The notes: generated by a model not told the origin, from the sequence alone. Positions 1 through 9,144 are shown, counted from the stretch's first letter. The stretch: 64,000 nt of DNA from Pandoraea nosoerga (GCF_902459585.1 NZ_CABPSC010000005.1:124001-188000), one strand, 5' to 3'. Made by a program: numbers and translations.

Positions 1-878
1 TGACGTTTTCCAACGTGATGATGGCCATTCACAAGAACGTGACCAACGCGGGCGTGATCATGGTCGGCTCGAACGCCGGCCCGACCCCGATCGCCGGGGC
101 CCAGTGCTCGCCGAACTTCTTCTCGACGTCGTGGGACAACGATGAACTGCACGAGGCCGGCGGCCAGCTCTCGACCGACCTGGGCTACAAGAAGATGTAC
201 GTAATGGCCCCGAACTATCAGGCCGGCCGCGACGCCGTGAACGGCTTCAAGCGCGACTACAAGGGCCAGATCGTCGACGAGGTCTACACGCAGGTCAACC
301 AGCCCGACTACTCGGCCGAGATCGCCCAGTTGCAGGCGGCCAGGCCCGACGCCGTGTATGTGTTCTATCCGGGCGGCATGGGCGTGAACTTCGTCAAGCA
401 GTATCGCCAGGCCGGCCTGCTCGGCAAGATTCCGCTGATCTCGGTGTCGACCATCGACGGCTCGACGCTGCCCGCGCTCAAGGAACTGGCCGTGGGCGCC
501 ATCACCAGCGCGCCCTACTCGCCCGATCTCGACAACGCGCAGAACAAGCAGTTCGTGGCCGCCTTCCAGAAGAAATACAACCGCGTGCCGTCGATGTACG
601 CCGCGCAGTCCTACGACGCGGCCAACCTGATCGACTCGGCGCTCACCAAGACCCGCGGCAACGCGGCCGATCGCGAAGCGCTGCGCGCGGCGCTCAAGGC
701 CGCCGACTTCCAGTCGGTGCGCGGGCCGTTCAAGTTTGCCAGCAACCAGTTCCCGATTGCGCAGTTCTACCGCGTGGACGTGGTGAAGGACGCCACGGGC
801 GCCGCGTTCGCGGCCAAGGGCAAGATCGACATCAAGACGCGTGCCGATCTGGCCGCGCAGTGCAAGATGAAGTCGTAA
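1..878 (+). CDS. ABC transporter substrate-binding protein, branched-chain amino acid type (5' end missing)
   Basis: Periplasmic solute-binding protein (type 1 periplasmic-binding fold, LivJ/LivK-like) that delivers a ligand to the permeases encoded downstream. The frame is open from the window edge, so the N-terminus and signal peptide are not visible. The visible part has the family layout: a first lobe with alternating strands and helices, the segment YVFYPGGMGVNFVKQYRQAG, a second lobe with SAPYSPDLDN, and a late PSMYAAQSYDAANLI segment. It ends at the TAA at 876-878. Permease and ATPase genes follow on the same strand, but a 209-base gap with a strong hairpin separates it from them. The ligand cannot be told from sequence; the neighbouring amide-type hydrolase suggests something other than plain leucine/isoleucine/valine. 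Confidence 0.9.
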   Translation, partial: TFSNVMMAIHKNVTNAGVIMVGSNAGPTPIAGAQCSPNFFSTSWDNDELHEAGGQLSTDLGYKKMYVMAPNYQAGRDAVNGFKRDYKGQIVDEVYTQVNQPDYSAEIAQLQAARPDAVYVFYPGGMGVNFVKQYRQAGLLGKIPLISVSTIDGSTLPALKELAVGAITSAPYSPDLDNAQNKQFVAAFQKKYNRVPSMYAAQSYDAANLIDSALTKTRGNAADREALRAALKAADFQSVRGPFKFASNQFPIAQFYRVDVVKDATGAAFAAKGKIDIKTRADLAAQCKMKS

Positions 879-961
879 GGCCGCGCGCCCCGACACGCCT
901 GAGCCCGCGAGCGGCGGCGCGGTGTCGCGCGACGCTGCGCCGCACGACGAATCTGCCGCAA

Positions 962-998
962 CCGGCGCGCGCATGACGCGCGGCATCGCGCGCGCCGG
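962..998 (+). promoter_or_regulatory. Intercistronic stem-loop between binding protein and downstream transport genes
   Basis: Perfect 11-bp inverted repeat CCGGCGCGCGC (962-972) and GCGCGCGCCGG (988-998) around a 15-base loop. There is no T-tract, so it is not a classical terminator. Binding-protein genes often have a stabilising or attenuating hairpin behind them that keeps the binding protein in excess over the membrane subunits; that role is inferred here. Confidence 0.4.
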
Positions 999-1087
999 AC
1001 GCCGTTGCTGATGTGCCCCTGGCGCCGTGCGCCCGCCGGCACCGGCGTTGCACGACCCGAGCCACACCTGAGCACCATCGAGGGTTT

Positions 1088-1963
1088 ATGAAGCGCTATC
1101 GCAATTTCGACGAGGCCGAGCTGGACGTTCAATACAACGCTCGCGCCACCACGCCCAACGTTCTCGACACCCTCGCGCAGTACGCCGCCCAGAGCGCGCA
1201 CGCACGCGAGACCACGCCCTGCGTTCTGGACGTGGCCTACGGGGATCACCCCGACGAGACGCTCGACATCTTTCCCGCGCCGCAGCCGGGCGCCCCGGTT
1301 TTCTTCTTCGTCCACGGCGGCTACTGGCGCGCCCTCAACAAGAGCGACTCGAGCAACATGGCGCCCGCCTTCACGCGTGCCGGCGCCACGGTCGTGACCA
1401 TCAACTACACGCTCGCGCCCGCCGCGTCGCTCGACACCATCGTCGACCAGACGCGCCGCGCGCTGGCGTGGGTCTACCGCCACATTGGCGAGCACCATGG
1501 CGATGCGCGCCGCATCCATGTGTGCGGCAGCTCCGCCGGCGGCCATCTGGCGGGCATGCTGCTCGCCGGCGGCTGGCACGCGGACTACGGTGTACCGGAG
1601 GACGTGATCGCCGGCGCCGCACCGCTCTCGGGCCTGTTCGATCTCACGCCGATTCCGTACACGCATATCAACGAGTGGATGAAACTCTCGGCCGAGGACG
1701 CTCGCCGCAACAGCCCGTACTTCCATCTGCCCGGCCGGGGCTGCCCGATCGTGGTGTCCTACGGCGAGACCGAGACGGCGGAGTTCAAGCGACAGAGCGA
1801 CGATTACCTCGCCGCGTGGCGTGAGCGCGGCTTTCCCGGCGAATACGTGCCCATGCCCGGCACCAACCATTTCGACATCGTACTGACGCTCAACGACCCG
1901 ACCAGCCCGCTCACACAGGCGATCTTCCGTCAGATGGGCCTCGCCGCCCGGGAGGCAACATGA
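1088..1963 (+). CDS. Alpha/beta hydrolase, kynurenine formamidase-like
   Basis: Cytoplasmic serine hydrolase of the arylformamidase/esterase type, 291 residues from the ATG at 1088. Visible motifs are the oxyanion-hole HGGYW (residues 76-80), the nucleophile elbow GSSAG (147-151, Ser149) and a C-terminal TNHFDIV containing the probable catalytic His261. HGGYW is typical of formamidases that cleave N-formyl-kynurenine and similar amides. A longer reading from 1013 exists but adds an Arg/Cys-rich stretch unlike the family, so 1088 is preferred. The stop overlaps the next ATG (ATGA at 1960), so it is translationally coupled to the permease gene. It probably processes the imported compound after uptake; the substrate is unknown. 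Confidence 0.82.
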   Translation: MKRYRNFDEAELDVQYNARATTPNVLDTLAQYAAQSAHARETTPCVLDVAYGDHPDETLDIFPAPQPGAPVFFFVHGGYWRALNKSDSSNMAPAFTRAGATVVTINYTLAPAASLDTIVDQTRRALAWVYRHIGEHHGDARRIHVCGSSAGGHLAGMLLAGGWHADYGVPEDVIAGAAPLSGLFDLTPIPYTHINEWMKLSAEDARRNSPYFHLPGRGCPIVVSYGETETAEFKRQSDDYLAAWRERGFPGEYVPMPGTNHFDIVLTLNDPTSPLTQAIFRQMGLAAREAT

Positions 1964-2880
1964 GTCTCACGCTGTTTCTCATGCAGTGCCTGAACGGGCT
2001 GCAACTCGGGGTGCTGCTGTTCCTGATGGCCGCCGGCCTCACGCTGGTGTTCGGCATCATGAACTTCGTGAACCTCGCGCACGGCTCGCTGTACATGATG
2101 GGCGCGTTCATCGCCGCGACCGTGTACAACCACACCGGGTCGTTCGCGCTCGCGGCCGTGGCCATCGTGCCCGCCATGCTGCTCATCGGCCTGATCGTGG
2201 AGTTCGTCGCGCTCAAGACGCTCTACGATCGCGACCACCTCGATCAGGTGCTCGCCACCTTCGGCCTGATCCTGTTCTTCAACGAGCTGGCGCGCATGAT
2301 CTGGGGGCCGTCGCCGTACTACATGGAAGTGCCCGAGTGGCTCGCCGGTACGGTCGATCTGTTCGGCCTGCCGTACCCGGCGTATCGCTTCCTGATCATC
2401 GTGGTGGGCCTGGCCGTGGCGCTCGGCTGCTATGTGCTCATCCACCGCACGCGCATCGGCATGCTGATCCGCGCGGGGGCAACGCATCGCCAGATGGTCG
2501 GCGCGCTCGGCGTGAATATCGTGCTGCTCAACTCGCTGCTGTTCGGGCTCGGCGCGATCCTCGCGGGCATTGCCGGTCTGATGGCCGGTCCGATTCTGTC
2601 CGTGCAGCCCGGCATGGGCGAGCCGATTCTGATCCTGACGATGGTCGTGATCGTGATCGGCGGCATCGGCTCGGTGCGCGGCGCGTTCCTCGCGGCGCTG
2701 ATCGTCGGCGTGGTCGACACCGTCGGGCGCACGGTGCTGCCCACGCTGCTGCGCAGTCTGCTCGAGCGCAGCACGGCCGACACCGCCGGCCCCGCGCTCG
2801 CCTCGATGCTCATCTATCTTGTGATGGCGGCAGTGCTTGCCGTGCGTCCGCAAGGTCTCTTCCCGGTCAAACACGGTTGA
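1960..2880 (+). CDS. livH: Branched-chain amino acid-type ABC transporter permease, LivH family
   Basis: Inner-membrane permease subunit, 306 residues, almost entirely hydrophobic, with about eight membrane segments. It starts with the family-typical LQLGVLLFLMAAGLTLVFG, contains NLAHGSLYMMGAF, and has the conserved IGGIGSVRGAFLAALIVGVVD loop near residue 235 that contacts the ATPase. Length fits LivH. It overlaps the upstream hydrolase by four bases and is two bases from livM, so hydrolase-livHMGF forms one tight operon. The symbol marks the family; true substrate is uncertain. Confidence 0.92.
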   Translation: MSLTLFLMQCLNGLQLGVLLFLMAAGLTLVFGIMNFVNLAHGSLYMMGAFIAATVYNHTGSFALAAVAIVPAMLLIGLIVEFVALKTLYDRDHLDQVLATFGLILFFNELARMIWGPSPYYMEVPEWLAGTVDLFGLPYPAYRFLIIVVGLAVALGCYVLIHRTRIGMLIRAGATHRQMVGALGVNIVLLNSLLFGLGAILAGIAGLMAGPILSVQPGMGEPILILTMVVIVIGGIGSVRGAFLAALIVGVVDTVGRTVLPTLLRSLLERSTADTAGPALASMLIYLVMAAVLAVRPQGLFPVKHG

Positions 2881-2882
2881 CG

Positions 2883-3869
2883 ATGGAAATGAAACTCAAT
2901 CTTCGCACCGCCGTGCCATTGCTGCTGCTGGCCCTGCTGGCACTGGTGCCCCTGTACGCGACGTTTGCGCAGCAACCGTTCTTTCTCACGCTGTTCGGAC
3001 GCATCGTGGTGTTCGCCATTGCCGCCGTCTCGCTCGACCTGATTCTCGGCTACGGCGGCATGGTGAGCTTCGGCCACGCGCTGTACCTCGGCCTCGGCGC
3101 CTACGTGGTCGGCATCCTGAGCTATCACGGCGTGGACAACGGCTTCCTGCACCTGGGCGTGACGCTGCTGCTGTGCGCGCTGGTGGGCGCCGTCACCGGC
3201 CTGCTCTCGCTGCGCACCACGGGCATCGCGTTCATCATGATCACGCTCGCGTTCGCGCAGATGTTCTACTTCCTTGCGGTGAGCCTCAAGCAGTACGGCG
3301 GAGACGACGGCCTGCCCGTGTCGGCCGCCAGCCGCTTCGGCGGCGTCTCGCTCGACGATCCCGCGCTCCTGTACTACGTGGCCTTCGCCGTGCTGTGTCT
3401 GTGCCTGTGGGCCGGCCGACGGCTCGTCGATGCACGCTTCGGCATGGTCATTCGCGGGGCGCGCCAGAACGATCGCCGCATGCGCGCGCTCGGTTACCCC
3501 ACGCTGCGCTACAAGCTCGTGGCCTACGTGATCAGCGCGATGATCTGCGGCGTGGCCGGCATGCTGTACGCCAACCTCACGCACTTCGTCTCGCCGGCCT
3601 ACATGGCGTGGACCGCGTCGGGCGAACTCATCGTGATGGTGGTGCTCGGCGGACTCGGCTCGTTCTTCGGGCCCCTGCTCGGCAGCGCCGCCATGCTCCT
3701 GATCGAGGAATGGCTCAAGGGCATGACCGAGCACTGGATGATCGTGTTCGGCCCGCTCATCGTGGTAGCGGTCCTCATCTCGCGGCGCGGCCTGTACGGG
3801 CTGCTCGGCGATCTTCAGGTGCGGCTCGCCCGACGCGCCGGCACCGACACCGTGGAGGGCAAGGCATGA
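2883..3869 (+). CDS. livM: Branched-chain amino acid-type ABC transporter permease, LivM family
   Basis: Second permease subunit, 328 residues from the ATG at 2883, two bases after livH. Family marks are a hydrophobic N-terminus, the segment LDLILGYGGMVSFGHALYLG, the cytoplasmic ATPase-contact sequence GMVIRGARQNDRRMRALGY and the following GVAGMLYA. It pairs with LivH to form the channel through which the periplasmically bound ligand passes. The gene ends in ATGA shared with the start of livG, which indicates coupled translation of the transporter subunits. Confidence 0.92.
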   Translation: MEMKLNLRTAVPLLLLALLALVPLYATFAQQPFFLTLFGRIVVFAIAAVSLDLILGYGGMVSFGHALYLGLGAYVVGILSYHGVDNGFLHLGVTLLLCALVGAVTGLLSLRTTGIAFIMITLAFAQMFYFLAVSLKQYGGDDGLPVSAASRFGGVSLDDPALLYYVAFAVLCLCLWAGRRLVDARFGMVIRGARQNDRRMRALGYPTLRYKLVAYVISAMICGVAGMLYANLTHFVSPAYMAWTASGELIVMVVLGGLGSFFGPLLGSAAMLLIEEWLKGMTEHWMIVFGPLIVVAVLISRRGLYGLLGDLQVRLARRAGTDTVEGKA

Positions 3870-4636
3870 GCCTTCTCAAAGTCGACCGACTGGTCAAACG
3901 CTACGGCGGCCTGACCGCGACCGATCACTTCTGCCTGGACGTCGCGCCCGGCGAGCTGCACGCGATCATCGGCCCGAACGGCGCCGGCAAGAGCACGCTC
4001 ATCGGCCAGCTCGCGGGCGAGTTGCGCTCGGACGAAGGCACCATCCTCTTCGACGGACGCGACATCACGGCCATGCCGATCGAGCAGCGCGCCCACGCGG
4101 GACTCGCACGCTCGTACCAGATCACTTCGGTATTTCGCGAGTTCACGGCGCTGGAGAACGTGCTCGTGGCCGTGCAGGCGATGCAGGGCCACAGCTTCGG
4201 CTTCTGGCGTCCGGCCATTCGCGACGCGGCGCTGGTCGAACCGGCCCGCGAGATTCTGGCGCGCACCGGGTTGGCCGCGCGCATGCACGTGCCGGCGAGC
4301 GCGCTCGCCCATGGCGAGCACCGCCAGCTCGAGCTGGCCATGGCGCTGGCCGGGCGTCCGAAGCTGCTGTTGCTCGACGAGCCGATGGCCGGGATGTCGC
4401 AGGCCGAGTCCGAGCAGATGACGCATCTGCTCGCCGATCTCAAGGGCGACTACGCCATCGTGCTTGTGGAGCACGACATGGACGCCGTGTTCGCATTGGC
4501 CGACCGCATCACGGTGCTCGTCTACGGGCGCGCCATCGCGTGCGGCAACGCTGAGGCCATCCGTCGTGACGCGGGCGTGCGTGAAGCTTACCTCGGGGAC
4601 GAAACCCGCAACGAAATGCTGGGAGCGACGGCATGA
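3866..4636 (+). CDS. livG: ABC transporter ATP-binding protein, LivG family
   Basis: ATPase subunit, 256 residues. Walker A is GPNGAGKST near residue 35, Walker B is LLLLDEPMAGM, and the switch histidine lies in IVLVEHDMDAVF. The ABC signature reads LAHGEHRQLELA, a mild departure from the usual LSxGxxR form but within what LivG proteins tolerate. The C-terminal extension (YGRAIACG then VREAYLGDE) is typical of LivG. The start ATG overlaps the livM stop and the end overlaps livF by four bases, so stoichiometric translation is likely. Confidence 0.93.
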   Translation: MSLLKVDRLVKRYGGLTATDHFCLDVAPGELHAIIGPNGAGKSTLIGQLAGELRSDEGTILFDGRDITAMPIEQRAHAGLARSYQITSVFREFTALENVLVAVQAMQGHSFGFWRPAIRDAALVEPAREILARTGLAARMHVPASALAHGEHRQLELAMALAGRPKLLLLDEPMAGMSQAESEQMTHLLADLKGDYAIVLVEHDMDAVFALADRITVLVYGRAIACGNAEAIRRDAGVREAYLGDETRNEMLGATA

Positions 4637-5343
4637 GCGTCTTGTTGTCTTTGCGCGGCGTGGAGTCGTACTACGGCGCCAGCCAGGCGCTGTTCGGCAT
4701 GCAACTGGAGATCGAGCGCGGGGCGTTCGTCACGTTGCTCGGCCGCAACGGCATGGGCAAGTCGACCACCGTGAAGTCGATGACCGGGCTCATGCGAGCC
4801 GCGCGCGGCGAGATCGTATTCGACGGCCAGCCGATTCACGCGAGCCCGTCGCACCGCATTGCGCGGGCCGGAATCGGACTCGTGCCGGAAGGACGCCAGA
4901 TCTTTCCGACGCTGACCGTGCGCGAGAATCTGGTGGCCACCGCGAGCAACCGGCACGGCGCGCATTCACCGTGGACGCTCGAGCGCATTTACGCGCTGTT
5001 TCCGCGCCTGCGCGAGCGCGAAAAGAACCTCGGCAGCAACCTCTCGGGCGGCGAGCAGCAGATGCTCGCCATCGGGCGCGCGTTGATGACGAATCCGAAA
5101 TTGCTCATTCTCGACGAAGCAACGGAAGGTCTCGCGCCGCTCATTCGCGGTGAAATCTGGCAGTGCCTCAAGCAACTCAAAGGCAGCGGCCTGTCGATCC
5201 TGTGCATCGACAAGAATCTCGCGCCCATGCTCGAGCTTGGCGACCGTCACTACATCGTCGACAAGGGCCGCGTGGCTTGGCAAGGCGACTCGAATGCATT
5301 GCGCGAAGCATTGCCGCAATTGCAGACGTACCTGGGTGTTTGA
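4633..5343 (+). CDS. livF: ABC transporter ATP-binding protein, LivF family
   Basis: Second ATPase, 236 residues. Motifs seen are Walker A GRNGMGKST, ABC signature LSGGEQQMLAIGRAL, and Walker B LLILDEATEGLAP. The usual switch region 'EQ/EH' reads CIDKNLAPMLELGD, so the position normally holding His or Gln is Lys-Asn, as seen in a subset of LivF-like ATPases from urea/amide and aromatic-acid uptake systems. Last gene of the transport operon; a 10-bp GC hairpin without T-tract (5360-5381) follows the stop. Confidence 0.92.
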   Translation: MSVLLSLRGVESYYGASQALFGMQLEIERGAFVTLLGRNGMGKSTTVKSMTGLMRAARGEIVFDGQPIHASPSHRIARAGIGLVPEGRQIFPTLTVRENLVATASNRHGAHSPWTLERIYALFPRLREREKNLGSNLSGGEQQMLAIGRALMTNPKLLILDEATEGLAPLIRGEIWQCLKQLKGSGLSILCIDKNLAPMLELGDRHYIVDKGRVAWQGDSNALREALPQLQTYLGV

Positions 5344-5554
5344 GGTGCGCCGTCAGCGGCACGTCCCGCACGCGGGATGTGCACTGCACGGCACGCGTTT
5401 CGCATGATCTGCGTAGTACTCGATAGGTGTCAGACGCGAAAATCGCGAGTGATTTGTGAAAGCACCCAGCCGGTCAATGTGATGCAATCGGCTCCGCTTG
5501 ATTGATATTTGCAAGCGCCTTTCCTTCACTCTCATCAGGACACCGGTCAGGACT

Positions 5555-5914
5555 ATGGCTTACTCAAACACGCCTTCCAATCCCTTCCGCTGGCTGCTTT
5601 CGCAGGACACCGGTGCGCCGCCGCCCACCGAGCCGGCACACGTCGAGAACGGTCTTCCTGCGGATCTTCCGCTCAATATCAAGGAGCTGCCGCGCACGCC
5701 GTTGCCAAAGCTCGAGGTCTTTCCGGACGAGTTGCTGGCGCTGCGCAAGCATTTAGGGATGTCACGCAATGTCTTCGCGCATTATCTGCGCACCAATCCG
5801 CGCACGTTGGAAAACTGGGAACAGGGCCGCGCGCGCCCCAACGCACAAGCGGCCTGCCTGATCCGGCTCGTGCAGCAGAACCCCGCGCTCGTCTCATCGC
5901 TGGCCCGCCTGTAA
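5555..5914 (+). CDS. Small helix-turn-helix protein, YiaG/NadS-like
   Basis: 119-residue putative DNA-binding protein. The C-terminal half is an XRE-type HTH: ELLALRKHLGMSRNVFAHYL, then RTNPRTLENWEQGRARP, a form shared by YiaG, NadS and the antitoxin half of MqsA/HigA systems. The N-terminal 60 residues are Pro-rich and nondescript. An alternative TTG start at 5498 adds 19 residues; the ATG at 5555 is preferred. No toxin gene lies on either side, so an antitoxin role is not supported. It stands alone with a good terminator behind it. Confidence 0.75.
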   Translation: MAYSNTPSNPFRWLLSQDTGAPPPTEPAHVENGLPADLPLNIKELPRTPLPKLEVFPDELLALRKHLGMSRNVFAHYLRTNPRTLENWEQGRARPNAQAACLIRLVQQNPALVSSLARL

Positions 5915-5952
5915 GCACGGAGCCGCCGCTCCATAAGCCACGTCGGGTGGCC

Positions 5953-5990
5953 TTGCCGCGGCGCCGGGGCAACTCCCGGGGCCGCGGCAC
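5953..5990. repeat. GC-rich 15-bp inverted repeat
   Basis: A long inverted repeat (TGCCGCGG...CCGCGGCA arms with one internal mismatch, loop centred near 5972) lies just upstream of the terminator. It has no T-tract and may stabilise the 3' end of the upstream mRNA. Confidence 0.45.
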
Positions 5991-5993
5991 TTG

Positions 5994-6038
5994 GGTGGTA
6001 CGTCGACTCGCACACGGCTCGACGTGCCACCCTTTTTT
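5994..6038 (+). terminator. Rho-independent terminator of the HTH gene
   Basis: Arms GGTGGTACGTCGA (5994-6006) and TCGACGTGCCACC (6019-6031) pair over 13 bp with one G-U, followed by CTTTTTT. It lies between the convergent HTH and LysR genes and points along the plus strand. Confidence 0.85.
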
Positions 6039-6062
6039 GCGCATGGCGACGGCCGACAGGCG

Positions 6063-7031
6063 CTAGCGCGGCTTGACCGGATCGAGACCGCACGCCTCGC
6101 GCAGGCAAGCGACGAAGCGCTCGCACGCGGGACTCGGCTGCTTGTCGGAGCGCAGGGAATAGCCCACGTCGCCAAAGCTGCCCGGCATGGTGTCGGCCAG
6201 CACGCGCAGCAATCCCGATTCGACGAACGGTGTGGCCGCGGCGCGCGGCATGAGCGCCACGCGCGCCGTCTCCAGCATGAGGCCGATGTTCGTGAGCACC
6301 GACAGGGATTCCACGACGTCTTCGGGCAGCGGCAGTCCGGCGTCGTGAAAGAGACGCTCGGCGGCAAGCCGCGAGGGAGATTCGGGCACGGGCAGAATCC
6401 ACGCGCCCTCGCGCAGTTGCGCGAGCGGCACGCGCTCACCGGCGCCTTCCCAATGGCGCGTCGCGCCAACCACGCAGAGCGATTCGTTGAAGAGCACTTC
6501 GTGCGTGAGCGCAAACGCGTTGGCCACCGGCAATGCCCGCTCCGGCAGACGACCCACGACAATGTCGAGATCACCGCTCGCGAGCGCCGGGAACAGCTGC
6601 GCCGTCGTCGCTTCCCGCACCGTGACGAGCACGCCGGGGGCGCGCGACTTGAGCATGGCGATCGTGCGCGGCAGCAAATCGGCCGACGCCGAGATGAGCG
6701 TGCCGACGATCACGTGGCCGCTGGTGCCCGCGCTGAACGCGTTCACCTCATCGGTGAGATAGCGCAATTCGGCCATCAGCGACTTCACGCGATGGCCGAG
6801 CAGCTCGCCCAGTTCCGTGGGCTGCATGCCGCGGTTGCTGCGCACGAAGAGCGGGCCCTCGAAACAGGCTTCGAGTTCGTGCACGATCTTGCTCACGGCG
6901 GGCTGGGTCAGACCGGTCTCATTGGCCGCGCGCACGAGCGAGCCCGTCTCGAGCACGCGGTCGAAGACCTGAAGCTGGTGGAACTTGAGCTTTCGTCCGA
7001 GATGGAGGGCGGTCCAGGGGAGTGATCGCAT
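6063..7031 (-). CDS. LysR-family transcriptional regulator, GbpR/PcaQ-like
   Basis: 322-residue LysR regulator. The winged HTH lies at about residues 15-75 (LKFHQLQVFDRVLETGSLVR, then LTQPAVSKIVHELE), followed by the effector-binding domain (VIVGTLISASADLLPRTIAM). The 'NRGMQPTELGELLGHRVKSL' segment is typical of the GbpR/PcaQ branch. It begins 11 bases after the stop of the TetR-family gene upstream on the same strand, so the two regulators are probably co-transcribed. No catabolic gene is adjacent on its strand; the liv/hydrolase operon 0.7 kb away is a possible target. Confidence 0.87.
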   Translation of the reverse strand: MRSLPWTALHLGRKLKFHQLQVFDRVLETGSLVRAANETGLTQPAVSKIVHELEACFEGPLFVRSNRGMQPTELGELLGHRVKSLMAELRYLTDEVNAFSAGTSGHVIVGTLISASADLLPRTIAMLKSRAPGVLVTVREATTAQLFPALASGDLDIVVGRLPERALPVANAFALTHEVLFNESLCVVGATRHWEGAGERVPLAQLREGAWILPVPESPSRLAAERLFHDAGLPLPEDVVESLSVLTNIGLMLETARVALMPRAAATPFVESGLLRVLADTMPGSFGDVGYSLRSDKQPSPACERFVACLREACGLDPVKPR

Positions 7032-7042
7032 CGAGGTCCTGT

Positions 7043-7687
7043 TCAGACCGCCGCCGGGGAGCCCGACGGGGTCGTCGCGCTTGGCTGCGGCGGCACGGCG
7101 TGTCCACCGGGCTCGGCCGCGAGGAACGCCGCGACGTACTCTTCGAGCATGGCCACATCGGGCAGCGAGGCCGGGTTGACGTGATGATTGACAAGGCAGC
7201 CGTCAAAGGTCAATACCAGCATGTCGACGAGGCGCGCGCGCCGCACGCCGTCGCGGGCCAGGCTCGGTGCGCTGGCAGCGAGCATGCCTGACAGACGCTC
7301 CCGAAACCACTGCAGCAGCGAGGGATCGTAGGGGTCCCCGGCGCTCACCGTCGCCAGCGCCTGGACGAGGTTGTGCGAGAAGCCGTTGTCGAGCCGCGGT
7401 ATGTCGACGAGTAGACCGCGCAGCAGCGCGCGCATGCGGGCCGGCGAGCCATGTGCGGCCATGACGTCCGCTTCGAGCGCCCCGATGCGCGCCTTGAACC
7501 ATCGTTCATAGACGCAAAAGAAGACCTGCAGCTTGGCTGTGAAGTAACTGTAGATATTCGCGTGCGAAATACCGGCGCGCTTGGCAATCTGCACCATCGT
7601 GGTGTCGACATATCCCTTCTCGAGAAACAGGGCGTGCGACGCTTCGAGGATGGCCTGACGGATGTCTTCTTTCTTGACTTGTGGCAT
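7043..7687 (-). CDS. TetR-family transcriptional regulator
   Basis: 214 residues. The N-terminal TetR HTH is clear at residues 6-55 (IRQAILEASHALFLEKGYVD, then MVQIAKRAGISHANIYSYF). The C-terminal ligand-binding domain is not specific; a low-complexity Pro/Ala/Ser tail closes the protein. The first gene of a probable two-regulator operon with the LysR gene 11 bases downstream. About 0.7 kb without genes lies upstream, leaving ample room for its promoter and operator. Confidence 0.87.
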   Translation of the reverse strand: MPQVKKEDIRQAILEASHALFLEKGYVDTTMVQIAKRAGISHANIYSYFTAKLQVFFCVYERWFKARIGALEADVMAAHGSPARMRALLRGLLVDIPRLDNGFSHNLVQALATVSAGDPYDPSLLQWFRERLSGMLAASAPSLARDGVRRARLVDMLVLTFDGCLVNHHVNPASLPDVAMLEEYVAAFLAAEPGGHAVPPQPSATTPSGSPAAV

Positions 7688-8382
7688 AGGTAAGCCTGCG
7701 CGGATAGGCCGGGCACCTCAATCATATTGTCTTGAAGTCCGCTGAAGCCGTTACCGGACGTCAGCGCGCACAGTATGCCAGCGCAAACGCAGCTTGCGGC
7801 GAAAACTACGCGCAAACACTCCCCCGGACTTTCCCGGTATTTCAACGCATACAACGTGAATTGCGATGACAGACATCGCGTAATGCGCCGGGTTGCCGCG
7901 TATTACGCGTACGTAGATCGGCGTCCGCTGCGCGATGGTTCCGAGTCGATACTTCAAGATTGAACAATTTCGGTGTCATCTTTTCCGCCGCCATGCGCCA
8001 CATCGGGGCCGCGGTGAGCGTGCTCGTAGGACTTGGCCGACATGACACGCCGGCGGCGGTCGCTACGCCCCGCCGACGCGAGTGCAGACGCGGCACACCG
8101 GACGCAATCTCGCAGCTCGGTGCGCGCGTCGGCGCATTCCTACATGCTTAGGAATCCTTCTAGTATTGCCGGCGATCTCCCGCACCTTGTCATCCCCGTT
8201 GTGGGCGCGCCGCGACGAATCCACTGCATTCCCGTCCTTCCCATTCCTCCCATTCCCGTACCACCGCCTCATTACAAACGCTTACAACATCGATCGATCC
8301 AATTCACGCAACTTGCGTCCAACGAACGTCAATCCATGATGACGACGGGCGGGATCTACACCGCTCTCGCAAGGAGGTCAGG
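7688..8382. other. Gene-free interval between TetR regulator and lipoprotein gene
   Basis: About 695 bases with no convincing gene; short open frames here lack ribosome sites and family character. It holds a 13-bp palindrome CGCGTATTACGCG (7897-7909), a C/T-rich run near 8228-8262, and a strong ribosome-binding site AAGGAGGTCAGG (8371-8382) directly before the lipoprotein start. It must contain divergent promoters for the TetR gene and the lipoprotein gene. Confidence 0.6.
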
Positions 8383-8832
8383 ATGCGAAGCATGTCGAAG
8401 AACAACACAATGCGAGGCGGGCCGGCGAAGCGCCCCGCGATGACGACGAAGGCTGCGAAGGCGGTGTCGCCCGCAAGCCTCGCCGCGGTGCTCGCTGCGC
8501 TCGCGGCGCTGGCCGGCTGCGCCACGCAAGCACCGCCCCAGCCGCGCCTGCCGTATCGCGGCGAGCAGACGAACCCGGCCTATCAGCCGAACTGCGGACC
8601 GCCGCCGTATCCCGCCGGCTCGCCGTGCAGCCCATACGCGTCGCCCCCGGCAGTCCCCACGACCGATGCCTACGGGCGCCCCTATCCGCCAACGGATGGC
8701 TACGGACGCCCGTACCCGTCAGATGCGCAGGGCAGGCCGTATCCGCCGCCTCCGCCGCCGCCCGCCTATCAGGAAACCTACCCCGCCAATGGGGCGGGCG
8801 CGCCGACGCCGGGCTCGGAAACGGCGCACTGA
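8383..8832 (+). CDS. Proline-rich lipoprotein with GRPYP repeats
   Basis: 149-residue predicted lipoprotein. A long basic N-terminus leads to a hydrophobic Ala/Leu segment and the lipobox LAGC (residues 43-46), so Cys46 would be lipidated. The mature part is rich in Pro, Tyr and Gly with three imperfect repeats of the form D-x-YGRPYPP (residues 95-121) and a run of seven prolines. No enzymatic family is recognised; such sequences behave as extended cell-surface or periplasmic linkers. The start is fixed by an AAGGAGG site two bases upstream of GG-ATG. It heads a group of three small envelope protein genes. Confidence 0.72.
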   Translation: MRSMSKNNTMRGGPAKRPAMTTKAAKAVSPASLAAVLAALAALAGCATQAPPQPRLPYRGEQTNPAYQPNCGPPPYPAGSPCSPYASPPAVPTTDAYGRPYPPTDGYGRPYPSDAQGRPYPPPPPPPAYQETYPANGAGAPTPGSETAH

Positions 8833-9144
8833 CGGCATTCGGACAGAGGTGCCGAGGCATCGGCAATACGGGGCGTTCGGCGTCGGGCCTCGGACAGCGC
8901 CGCACTACCGTGTGCGGTCCCGTGCGGTCCCGCGCAGTCTTGTAGGGCCGTGTACTGGCCTGTACAGGCTGCGCGGCCCCGCGCCGACCTCGCCTCTCGC
9001 CGACCGATCATGCCATGCTCGCGCGCCTCGTCGGGCCGGTCCTTCAAGCCGGTCGGCAACGATTTCAACGAACGGCAGGCGGCACGCCGTGGCATTGCCT
9101 GCGAAGAACCAGGGCGCCAAGCCCTTTTGAAGGAGCCTCACGTC

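Noticed and set aside
5555-5914. Toxin-antitoxin module
   Set aside because: The HTH resembles antitoxins such as HigA/MqsA, but neither neighbour is a toxin.
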